A stretch of DNA of 64,000 bases from Pseudeuparius sepicola (Eukaryota; Arthropoda; Insecta; Coleoptera; Anthribidae): NCBI GenBank assembly GCA_963920635.1, contig OY987298.1, forward strand, positions 20,679,647 to 20,743,646. The letters run 5' to 3'. Below, in pieces: positions 55,359 to 64,000 of the stretch (position 1 is its first letter; each line of letters begins with the position of its first letter). The notes below the pieces were generated by a model. That model was not told the origin of the DNA. It made no database searches and saw only the letters and a list, made by a program, of their open reading frames with translations. The translations under genes and the position numbers were made by a program.

Positions 55359-56269
55359 TATGGATTACCTCCATTTAGCTTTGTCACTTTGTTATCATCT
55401 TCGCATGTTCTCCAAATGCGTTTTTATGTGTATTCACACACATTCTGAAACAACCGCGCGAATGTCGATTTTTCAGTTAAAAACTCCGAACACGAATTCC
55501 GGATACGGCCCCTGTTTAATTCTTCGTTAGTTCTGCGGATGGTTTTTTTTTCAGCGCACTCGCGATCGTCGTGTTGGAGCTGCGGCTTCATTATATTCGT
55601 GGCCGTGTTCTACTACTGTGTGTCCATGGATGCAGGTATTCATGTTTGCTTAATTGATTAACAGCTTGGTGCTGGATTATACGAATTTTTGAAAAAAGAG
55701 TGAAAAAGATCATGTTCATAGCTTGAGCCGGTATGGACGAATTTTTAGTTGTACACTAGGTCGGGCCGAAATAAGGTTTCTTTTTATTTTTTGATAATAT
55801 TGACGTGCTAGTTATAAAAAGCTATGAATGGTTATTACAGTTCATGCACTCTAAGCTGACACGCGAAAACCTCAGTCTAAGCACCAGCAACCCATAAACA
55901 GCTTATTGTACGGCGCTTAGACTGAGATTCCCGTATGTCAGCTTAGAGTGCACGGGCTGTATATTGAGTCTGTTAAAAACTGAATGGCTTACGTCATTAC
56001 GGCCCCATTTGGACCTAAACGCCACTAAAAAGGCTCAATTTTCTTTGTCAAAATTGAATTTGCGCTACTGAAAAAAGTATCCTCTAAGTGATTCTAATTA
56101 GGCAATAAAATATAAACTTAATCGAGAAATGTTTAGCCGAGACCGCGTGGGCTTTAATATTTAATCTATTTAATAACACTTTTAATAACAGTGGACCATG
56201 GCCTAGTTAAAAAAATTATAATCGAGATGTAGAGCTCTTCGAGTAGGTAGGTACCTAGGTACTATAGGC
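55359..56269. other. non-repetitive stretch with one exon-like segment
   Basis: No match to other parts of the window was noticed. Mildly GC-richer at 55420-55640. A small inverted repeat CTCTAAGCTGACACGCGAAA / TTAGAGTGCACG lies near 55850-55955. The exon-like segment is listed separately. Confidence 0.4.
55555..55635 (+). CDS. candidate internal exon with a membrane-helix frame
   Basis: An 81-bp segment bounded by a strong acceptor (eight T then CAG at 55543-55554) and a good donor (GCAG|GTATT at 55635-55636). All three frames are open. One reads SCWSCGFIIFVAVFYYCVSM, a convincing single membrane-spanning stretch after an Arg/Ser-rich start, as in type II membrane proteins. No adjoining exons could be found, so the frame is not determined and this remains speculative. 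Confidence 0.25.
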
Positions 56270-56345
56270 CGAAAAAAGTTTTTGAACATCGACGAATATT
56301 TCAAAAAATACAGAATTGTCTCAACTCAAAGTGAAACACACTGTA
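56270..56345 (-). repeat. inverted orphan terminus, partner of 14968
   Basis: On the minus strand begins TACAGTGTGTTTCACTTTGA and runs to GATGTTCAAAAACTTTTTT, matching 14968-15045. No mirrored end nearby. Confidence 0.6.
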
Positions 56346-56551
56346 TGTATTAATGCAAAGTTGAGCATAAAACGAAATACTTACATATGCAATTCGTTGA
56401 TAGTTTCAAATTTTAAAAATGATAAGTTTCAAATAGGTTTAGATAATATTATTATACAAAAAGGAATGTTAGCAGGGCTGTAGCTAGGGGTTTTCAACGG
56501 GGGGGGGGGGGTTAGGTTTAAGGTTATCTTTTTGAACATTATCCTCAAATA

Positions 56552-58007
56552 TACAGGGTGAGTTTTTTTCGATGACCACTATGGGGATCTCGGAAACTAG
56601 CAGAGCTAGAACAAAGGTTAAATGGGGAAAGAATTGCAGTTTTGAATGCTCAATCTGATGCTCCTTCTTTCTTTCAAAAAAGTTCACGGCTCACTAAGAT
56701 ATTTTGAAAGGAGTGATTTTTTGCTACATGATCAGATCTCTGTAGCTCCGTTATTTCTGATTATACAGAAAAACTGTAGAGACAAAAATTGTAGATAATT
56801 TACGGCTTAATAAGATAATCTTATCCAATTTTTTATGTTGTTTGTGATTTTTGAGATATGACATAAACTTGTGTTTTTTTTAATGTAAATCATAGTTGGC
56901 CATTTTTTGAGCTTTCCAAAGATATAATACTCGACATAGTTATAATAAAAAATAAGAGAGCTGGCTAATTTTCTGATTTTTTTTTAATTTTCACATAGTC
57001 AGCCATGGAATATTTTCATAATTACGTTCTATTTTATAATATAGCTGGTAACAAAATGTAACAAAATAAAACAAAAATTAAAAAACTCAATTTCAAATTA
57101 TTATTATTTTAAAAGGTCACCTTTTAAAAATAAAAAAGGTGTTCAAACAATCCACCATTATTATTTATGCAAATATTGCATCTTTATAAAACTGAATTTG
57201 TCGCCTTCCTTAGAGAGCGCCTGTCAATACTGGCAATTGCTTCTAAAACAGCTGCTCTTAATTCAACAATTATTGTATCATACTTTATTTTGTACTGTTC
57301 CCCACAAAAAGAAATCCAAAACAGACAAATCGGGGGATTGGGGCGGCCAGGAAATAGGTCTATTTCTCCTCATCCAAATTTTGATAGAGCTGATCTAGGT
57401 AATTTCTTACGGGCAAATAATTATGTAGTGGACCTCCATCATGATATTTTTTTTTATTTTGTTACATTTTGTTACCAGCTAAAAATAAAATATTTGAAGT
57501 TTGAAGTATGTCTAATTATAAAATAGAACGTATGAAAATATTCCATAGCTTACTGTGAAAATTTAAAAAAAATCAGAAAATTAGCCACAGCTCTTTTATT
57601 TTTTATAATAACTAGGCCGAGTATTATATCTTTGGAAAGCCCATAAATGGAAGATTTGATAAGGCCACAGCCAACTATGATTTACATTAAAAAAAAAACA
57701 CAAGTTTATGTCATATCTCAAAAATCACAAACAACATAAAAAATTAGATAGGATTATCTTATTAAGCCCAAAATTATCTACAATTTTTGTTTTAACAGTT
57801 TTTCTGTATAATTAAAAATAACCGAGCTACAGAGATCGGATGAAATAGCAAAAAATCACTCTTTTCAAAATATCTAGTGAGCCATGTCGATGAACTTTTT
57901 TAAAAATCCAAAGGAGGCATTACATTGAGCATTCAATTTAACCTTTGTTCTAACTCTGCTAGTTTCCGAGATCCTCATAGTGGTCATCGAAAGAAACTCA
58001 CCCGGTA
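56552..58007. mobile_element. 1.46-kb fold-back element with transposase remnant in its loop
   Basis: Ends TACAGGGTGAGTTTTTTTCG and, reversed, TACCGGGTGAGTTTCTTTCG. Arms of about 500 bp share GATGACCACTATGGGGATCT, AGAACAAAGGTTAAAT, AAGATATTTTGAAAGGAGTG/CACTCTTTTCAAAATATCT, CATAAACTTGTGTTTTTTT and TAACAAAATGTAACAAAAT. The loop (about 57110-57445) holds the transposase fragment. TA at both ends. Confidence 0.9.
57165..57445 (-). pseudogene. mariner-type transposase fragment
   Basis: The minus strand reads HDGGPLHNYLPVRNYLDQLY, then after a one-base shift RNRPISWPPQSPDLSVLDFF and LWGTVQNKV before a stop. The DGxPxH box carries the second catalytic aspartate and SPDLxxLDFFLWG carries the third acidic residue, in the style of Tc1/mariner-superfamily enzymes. 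About 35-40 residues separate them. The N-terminal DNA-binding part and first aspartate are missing. It sits precisely in the loop between the palindrome arms, so it likely belongs to the element's own ancestor. Confidence 0.75.
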
Positions 58008-58464
58008 TATTGCCAAACGCAAAACTTGACCTTGATGGCATGTTACATGTTACAATCATCCAAGCAGTACAATCGTCCAAGCAGTACAATCGGCCAGCAC
58101 GATTATTTGTTTTTTCATTTTGGCGGGCGCCGGGCGTGCTAATTAATTTTATATATACCATCATGGGGGGGGGGGGTTTGAACCCCCTAACCCCCCCCCC
58201 TTATATGCGGCCCTGAATGTTAGTAGACATTTTTTCGCAATTTATAATGAATGTCGTATTTAAGTCGTCACCTAGGACAATGGACTAATACACCACTTTT
58301 TTTTTATTTGCTCATCGGATAGTATTGGGTGAGATATACTTGCTGTATTTTTTTAAATTTTTTTTTCGCCCCCGTTTTGCCGCAATTAATTTTTAAAGTT
58401 CAATATACGTAACTACCTGTTGGATTTTATTTTTCCCTAAATTTACCGCCGTGGCACCAGGTTT

Positions 58465-59675
58465 GGCAACGCCGCACCTCAATGCCAAGCTGTCAGCCTG
58501 CGAGAACATAAACATAACCTATTTTGTGGCGTCACAAATCGGAACATCGGATCCCGCGGCCCGCGTGTTTTACAAGCTTTTATTTTTTATGATTTGAACT
58601 ATTTTCACCATTCATTCTAATAATCCATGACGGAAATGAACCATTCTATTTTGCTGAGGAAAATGCTGGGAGCACTAGGTATTGGTATTGATGATTCGGA
58701 CGTTATGCTGGTTGGTTTAAAAAACTTTTTTTTCATTGGAAACAATTGGAAACAATACTCATACAAGAAAAAAATACCCGCAAAAAGTCATTGACGGTCA
58801 AGCACTTGATATCGAATGAAACTCTGCTGTCGAACTTGCATTGACTTTAGATTATTTAAATTAGTTCTGAATCATGGTTTTCACATGTAGATATCAACGA
58901 TCGTTTTTACAAACGCATGATTACTTGTTTTGATAATCGATTTCAACATTGGGCTGTGCGACACCCCCACGCCCCCTCCCCCATATCTTAACTATAGGTA
59001 TATACACAATAAGTATTTCTTTACTGTACTAGCAACTGAACTAGAAGCACAAAAAGCTGTATCTACGTATGTGCCACGATGTATGATCCTCGTACATCGT
59101 GGTATGTGCATAATTTAGGACTAATCTGCTTATGTTGGGTAATTACAACATAATATACCTACTTCCACAACTATTCAGTTGAATTTCTTCATTTTTAACC
59201 ACAGTATCATTAACATTTTTCTTATTAATTTTGTGCTCGGGGGTAATTTTTGCCTTAACCGGGCATTATGCATTCATTGCTATGTTCTTTCCTCTGCGTG
59301 TCTCCAATAACATTGTTACCATAATATTTATTCTCTAGTCTACCTAAAGCCAGAATTTAAGCTATATCATCATCATTAAGCAATATTAAAACAATATACA
59401 AATCAAATAACAAACATACCTCTTCATTTCTCCATGTTTTGCTCCCCGTTTTTATTGATAAAATTGACACACCATATCAAAATCTATGCAAGGCAAGTTA
59501 TCAGGACAAGCTTTAACAAATCTTGTCTTCATTATAAACCGAAAAAATAAAGTATTCACAGCAAGATTCTTTTAAAACTGAGAATAGAATTTATTTAGTT
59601 TTCACTAAGGTTATTAACCTTGGTTTCCGCGTTCCGCGGGCGAAAGTGAGGTTATATGCAAAGTGCGGCGTTGCC
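58465..59675. mobile_element. possible DNA transposon with GGCAACGCCGCAC ends
   Basis: GGCAACGCCGCACCTCAATG on the left is inverted at the right (GGCAACGCCGCACTTTGCAT on the minus strand). Both sides then carry ATAACCT and CCCGCGG...CGCG in the same order. No target duplication could be matched. Just inside, an ATG at 58628 opens MTEMNHSILLRKMLGALGIG then IDDSDVMLVGLKNFFF, a short relic frame I do not recognise. Confidence 0.45.
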
Positions 59676-60224
59676 GACGATTTTCTTTAAAGCATTGAGT
59701 AATATGTCATCTGTCATATTTTATAGGGGGCATCTAATAAGTTCAGAATGGGATCAGTAAAATCCAAATATTTCATTGAAATGCTACGAAATTTGATTAT
59801 TTCTCATCAGGCGCATACAAACTGAATCTAATAATTTGCCTGGGAATGCTTGGTTATATAAAAAAAGACGAAATAAGTACTAAGAAAATAGCAGGTACTT
59901 ATTGAAATTAGGGATCGTGACGTCACATTCCCTACTTTTGCGACCGTTTTTTTCAATTTTTGAGCAAACTAATGGGAAAAAAAATCTGTTGGTTGGGTTT
60001 CGTGATTATCTAGACATGTTTTACAAATTCCAAGGCAAAAAATTATTTTTCATTCCTAAGTATACTTGTCCATTCAAATCTCTTGCATAATGTAGGTACC
60101 CGCATTGTATTGCTCCATTGGACATATACATATATGTGGGTGTATCCACAACGCTCATACATAATATTAGTGTTTAGGTTCTATCGATCGAATTAAACTA
60201 TAACCGCATTAATACGAACAAACC
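59676..60224. other. unassigned gap
   Basis: No gene recognised. Confidence 0.35.
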
Positions 60225-60420
60225 CGCCGGGAACTGAAATCCAGGAGGCCCTGATGAACGGTGAAGGGGTGAGCGGAGGGAGAGGGTGGAGACGAGTTCG
60301 GTTTGAACGTTGCTAATTGATGAATTAATGAGTTTCGGTCCCGATAGTTCACCGGTTTGAACTAGTTTTACCTGGCCTCATTATGGATTAGACATAAATA
60401 ATTTTGGATCATGCAGGACT
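60225..60420. repeat. probable diverged R1 copy
   Basis: GGCCCTGATGAACGGTGAAG followed by a purine-rich stretch and AATTGATGAATTAATGAGTTTCGG parallels the R1 core and right end, at lower similarity than the other copies. Confidence 0.35.
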
Positions 60421-60945
60421 ACAGCAATAGCCGTGTGAGGGTAGATCGATGATCGTTATAGGTGTATCAGTCTAGGTATATTCGTGTGTTTACATAAATA
60501 ATAATCTAATTTGAGATTTTTGCGAAGCATTTAAGTAAATAACTCGCCTTGGCTTTAACAAGTGGACACAAACTCTTCTCAAACAGTGAAAGTTCTTGAG
60601 AACTTTAAACATCTATATTGGAAAACGCACCGTCTAAGCTTCTAGACGCTGAATGACTCGCCGCAAGGGTGTTACCGAAGAAAAAAAATGAGATGAGAGA
60701 TGAGAGAAGAGTCAACAGTAAATGATTATGAATATCTCTGTTCTCAAGCCTTCGTTTTCCCTTTCCAACCTATAGAGCTTCTTCAAGCTTCGCAAAGGTA
60801 TTATCAAAAATCAAAGTCAAAGTCCTCAGATCGCATCGAGAGTAAGAAATACCTAAGCTATTAGAGAAAGAAAAAAAAACAGTTCCTTCATTCAGTCAAT
60901 CCAGACTGACACGTGCAAATTCATAATTGAAGTAAAACTCAACAT

Positions 60946-61843
60946 CTGGCAAGCGAATTGTGCGTAGCGCTGTTTCAAGCGATCGCCACTGGCGCCACAT
61001 GACCAAACAAATTTACACGGTGGTTTAATGTTAAAACACCATTGTTGCGGAATTTTTTATAAAATATAATATATACATATGTCTGTTAAAATGTATTTAA
61101 TAATCAAAATAGATAAAAATATTTGTTTGTTATGTCTATGTCTCTCTAATTTGACAAGTTCACATGGCATATTTTCATACATTTTCTTAAGAAAAGCGAG
61201 TCTAAAAGGCAAGCAAGAGTATTAATTTAGTACCTTTTGGTTTGAAATGAAGTCCATGGCTCGTTGTGGTGTAGGTACCTAAGTAAGCATAAAACGCATT
61301 AGATTTTTCAGTTTCTTCTTTATATGGAGGACTATCATTGGTTCGCTTTGGAGCTTCAAACAAAATTTTCTATTTTCATTCTTGCATACGTTACAAAATA
61401 CTCTTTCAAAATAATATCTAGAATTTTCGCCTCTTCAGCTGGTTGATCAGATCATTCCATATTTCCAAAATAGTGTTTATTCTTCTGCAATTCACCTAAT
61501 GGTCCTTGCAGTGTGCATACGATTTTCTTCATGAGCATGGAAATTTCATGTTATCATAAACAAATCTACCTATAAAAGCTGTGTTAATAGGATAAAACTG
61601 GCAAATACTGGACGCAAAGACAATTCGTTAGGTACCGTAAAAAGAAGGGAAATCGTAATAAAGCTGGATATTTAAAATTTGGGACATTTTAAACGTCAGT
61701 AACTGACATACCATTAACCACAGAATACCCCCCTATAACCTATAATAAGTCGTCATTTTTTTCGTCGGGAAGCGCCACCACAGTCCGTAAACAACAATGA
61801 AATATGGCCTCATGCTCGGGTCTTTAATATAGTGTCGGTCCAG
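60946..61843. mobile_element. relative of the 8.55-kb element with eroded left end
   Basis: Matches 8577-9435 along its whole length (GCGCTGTTTCAAGCGATCGC, TTTCTTCTTTATATGGAGGA, GACGCAAAGACAATTCGTTA and the right terminus ending AGTGTCGGTCCAG). The left terminal repeat is reduced to CTGG plus unrelated bases. The flanks CTCAACAT and CTCAAACA suggest a decayed target duplication. Several small indels distinguish the two copies. Confidence 0.85.
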
Positions 61844-61904
61844 CTCAAACATACACTTATGTAGGTACGGTTTGACTTGATATCCCACTTATGATATTTT
61901 CATT

Positions 61905-62170
61905 CTATTACGCTGGTTGCCCCCCAGCATCGCCCTAATGGACTTGGCGACTTCTCCGTCCATCGAGCACGTGATTGGCATTTAATCTGGCCTTTAATTC
62001 AGGGGATCGTGTCGACGGAATCGCTTTATTTTCCCGACGGTTCTGAAGTCAGTTTTTCCCATCAGCAGCACGCCGGACAAATTAATAATAAATGGTAGTT
62101 TTTTTTTTGTTTTAAATTGATATCGGCATTGATAGCGTCATGGGTATTGCGGATGATGAGAAGAGGCAGA
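61905..62170. repeat. dispersed repeat family R3, copy 2
   Basis: Same direction as copy 1: GGCGACTTCTCCGTCCATCG, AGCACGTGATTGGCATTTAA, then TTATTTTCCCGACGGTTCTG, AAATTAATAATAAATGGTAG and GCATTGATAGCGTCATGGGT. More diverged than copy 3. Confidence 0.55.
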
Positions 62171-62399
62171 GTATTTCAATTGAGGAGGGAACTAATTACG
62201 TGTACGTGAGGTTACTAGTTTTGGTATGTATATAATTATAACAAAGTGAGAAGAAGACAATAAGGTTTATCTTTTTCATATTTTTACATTGGTAAATAAT
62301 CCAAGACATAGGTACGTTCCAACTTCCAACTTGAGAACATGATAACACAATGCATAGTTAATAAGAAGCAACGAGTAAACTACAGGAGACCAAGCATCT

Positions 62400-62790
62400 C
62401 TCGCGATTATCTTTTTAAACGTAAACGTTCAAAGATAATTTCTTTTTTGTATATGACACAAAACGCAATCATCTATAAAGCAATTCTCATTTCCCGTTGT
62501 GCGGATGAACTCCACACACAAAAAAAACGAAATAAGCCCGTCCTTTGTCGTCATCCTCCGACGATGCCCATTCTCGCCGGGATCAGTTTAAAAGAAAACA
62601 GGAAACTCCCGTTTATTGTTAATTTACTCGGAACACCGTTGGTTGGCAAGCACCGTCGGGCTGACACGGACCGCGGGATTAAATGCCAATCGCGTGGCCA
62701 ATCGACGGGAAAGTCGCAGAGACAATTACGGGAATGAGTGGGGCAAAGCAGGCGGATATACTGATAGTAGCAATACACAATACAATAAAA
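62400..62790. repeat. dispersed repeat family R3, copy 3, reversed
   Basis: Near-identical to the reverse complement of 38900-39290, including CATCTATAAAGCAATTCTCA, CGACGATGCCCATTCTCGCC, and CGTGGCCAATCGACGGGAAA. It lies head to head with copy 2, so the two could pair as an imperfect inverted repeat. Frames of 132 and 88 residues across it are not conserved between copies. Confidence 0.75.
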
Positions 62791-63326
62791 AGGCAAAAAT
62801 CAAAGTAGGCCTAGGAGTGTGCTCAGCTACTCAGTTTTTCATTCTAAACAAGTTTGCTTACAAAAAAAATTCCAAGGCATAAATAAATAAGGCTTACATG
62901 ATTGTTCGAAACTAGAATTATATCATAAATTAGCTTCAAAACAAACAAGGCTGAACCGCAGAAGCGGACTATCTGTGTCCCCATCTGGGGACACACAACT
63001 GTAGGTAGGGGCCCCCGAAACCATTTGGTAATTTAAAAATATGCACTGCAGCTTATCAATCCAAAGATTTTGATAATTCCTAAGACTCATTTTAAGTATT
63101 TTTCTTAATATTTCTAAAAAAAAATTGCTAAATATTTTGCGCCCGAAGCCTGGGCTTCTTTTGGCTTCTAAGATAATACGCCCATGGCTGTATGTACTAT
63201 CTAATAATAGAAACATTAAATGCAAAGGATGATGGGAAAATAGGGCAATATGACTAAATTTGACAATGAATTTTCCAAAAGAAATTTAATGTGTATTATA
63301 ACGAAAACCCTTTGGATTCCGATAGA
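62791..63326. other. gap with an arm fragment of the 54.4-kb element
   Basis: 62800-62880 (AATCAAAGTAGGCCTAGG, CTCAGTTTTTCATTCTAAAC) is related to the arm of 54394-54851. The remainder is unassigned. Confidence 0.4.
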
Positions 63327-63327
63327 T

Positions 63328-64000
63328 ATATATACAGGGTGAGTCAGAATGTCTAGTAAATACTTTAAAAGGGTGTTCGGCAGGTATTTTTAAGCGGGGT
63401 CTTTCATATAAAATTCTTCGATTTGGGCTTTTCTTGCCGAGTTATTCGGGTCTACAGGGTGACCCAAAAGTATTTTTTTATTTATATCTCAATAACGGGG
63501 CTACTTAAAATTTTGAAATTTGGTATGTGTTATCTACTTACTGGAAGACTCCTTAGGGTAGTTTATTCATTTACACAGTGCTCTAAAAAAGGGTAGAAAC
63601 TAACAACCTCTATTAATTTTTTGCTCAAACTTTTTTGCAGGGCCATCATTTCAGTGCATCTTTTCATTTTGCAACAAAAGTGTTTTCTTGTTTCATAACG
63701 ATAAAATCAACCGTTTGCGTTGAAATTGTCAAAACGTGCCCCAAAACACCTGTTAACTTTAAAATTGGAAACATAAAATTTTTACCTACCGCTTTGAAAC
63801 GGTTGATTTTATCGTTATGAAACGAGTACACTTTTGTTGCAAAATGAAAAGATACTGTTACTGTATCTCAACAATCAAAGTCCAAACTCGTTGCCTTGGT
63901 TACCACTTTTATTGTTTAGCCTTCAAAACTCACAAATATACTTGTCAGATTACTGTCGCTGTCCAAGAATATTCTTTCTGCTCCAAAATTCGCATAAAAT
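63328..64000. mobile_element. fold-back element running off the window
   Basis: TACAGGGTGAGTCAGAATGT starts here, and a second end CTACAGGGTGACCCAAAAGT lies at 63450. An internal inverted pair, TTTTGCAACAAAAGTGTTTT / ACACTTTTGTTGCAAAATGA with GTTTCATAACGATAAAATCA / TGATTTTATCGTTATGAAAC, spans 63663-63851. The right terminus is outside the window. Confidence 0.6.
63855..64000. repeat. 145-bp dispersed repeat, reverse copy
   Basis: Reverse complement of 43811-43955, differing at scattered positions; it runs to the window edge. Confidence 0.75.

Larger units (their letters stand above)
56473..58215. mobile_element. hAT-type element split by a palindrome
   Basis: Termini CAGGGCTGTAGCTAGGGG and, reversed, CAGGGCCGCATATAAGGGG, flanked by a perfect 8-bp duplication AATGTTAG (56465-56472 and 58216-58223). 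Long G runs (from 56501) and mirrored G/C runs (58164-58199) sit inside. Without the 1456-bp palindrome at 56552-58007 it is only about 290 bp, so it was a small MITE. A short GTACAATCGTCCAAGCA tandem repeat is at 58050-58100. Confidence 0.85.

Noticed and set aside
57167..57526. 119-residue plus-strand frame as a protein gene
   Set aside because: It is antisense to the mariner-type transposase remnant and runs into the palindrome arm.
62339..62882. 132- and 88-residue frames
   Set aside because: They cross repeat R3; the equivalent region at 38900-39290 does not preserve the reading frame across the family.
1..64000. Bacterial operons, CRISPR arrays, phage, tRNA or rRNA genes
   Set aside because: No long adjacent frames with ribosome sites, no regularly spaced identical repeats with unique spacers, and no cloverleaf or rRNA core was recognised. 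A covariance-model search would be needed for a firm negative on small RNAs.

Overview
This window looks like a stretch of AT-rich nuclear DNA from an insect or a close arthropod relative. The reasons are the absence of long open frames with ribosome-binding sites, the abundance of short TA-flanked inverted repeats ending in CAGGGTG, decayed insect-type transposons of several superfamilies, and the frequent GTAGGTACC-type words seen in some insect genomes (Lepidoptera and Hemiptera are possible; the order cannot be settled from sequence alone). I found no confident complete host gene, no tRNA or rRNA, no CRISPR array and no endogenous virus. The window reads as a transposon graveyard with nested insertions.

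Layout: 0.6-2.2 kb is a non-autonomous hAT element with an 8-bp target duplication and a relic promoter. 3.3-4.0 kb and 21.1-21.6 kb hold P-like elements; the second carries a broken THAP domain and sits inside the terminal repeat of a relative. 6.5-9.5 kb is a non-LTR retrotransposon on the minus strand, split by an 882-bp DNA element with 25-bp terminal repeats; a relative of that element lies at 60.9-61.8 kb. 16.9-19.35 kb is a three-level stack: a hAT transposase end broken by a fold-back element, which is broken by a second hAT element. 44.5-45.5 kb has a MITE and a Tc1-like transposase pseudogene. 49.1-53.6 kb is a large degraded inverted repeat holding a 205-residue open frame and a possible finger-domain remnant. 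56.47-58.2 kb is a hAT element split by a palindrome whose loop keeps a mariner-type transposase fragment.

The most striking theme is a set of long, near-palindromic elements (0.4-1.5 kb, arms of about 100 to 500 bp) at 4.8, 10.1, 12.5, 17.3, 20.5, 22.0, 24.2/24.8, 27.5, 42.0, 47.3, 54.4, 55.0 and 56.6 kb. Most start TACAGKGTG and end CACMCTGTA next to TA. The transposase fragment in one loop suggests a Tc1/mariner-type origin. If read through by transcription each could fold into a long hairpin RNA, which is an inference. Dispersed GC-richer repeat families (called R1, R2 and R3 here) fill part of the rest. Remaining gaps are AT-rich with no recognisable gene. The only weak candidates for non-transposon coding sequence are an 81-bp exon-like segment at 55.56 kb and the 205-residue frame at 50.7 kb.
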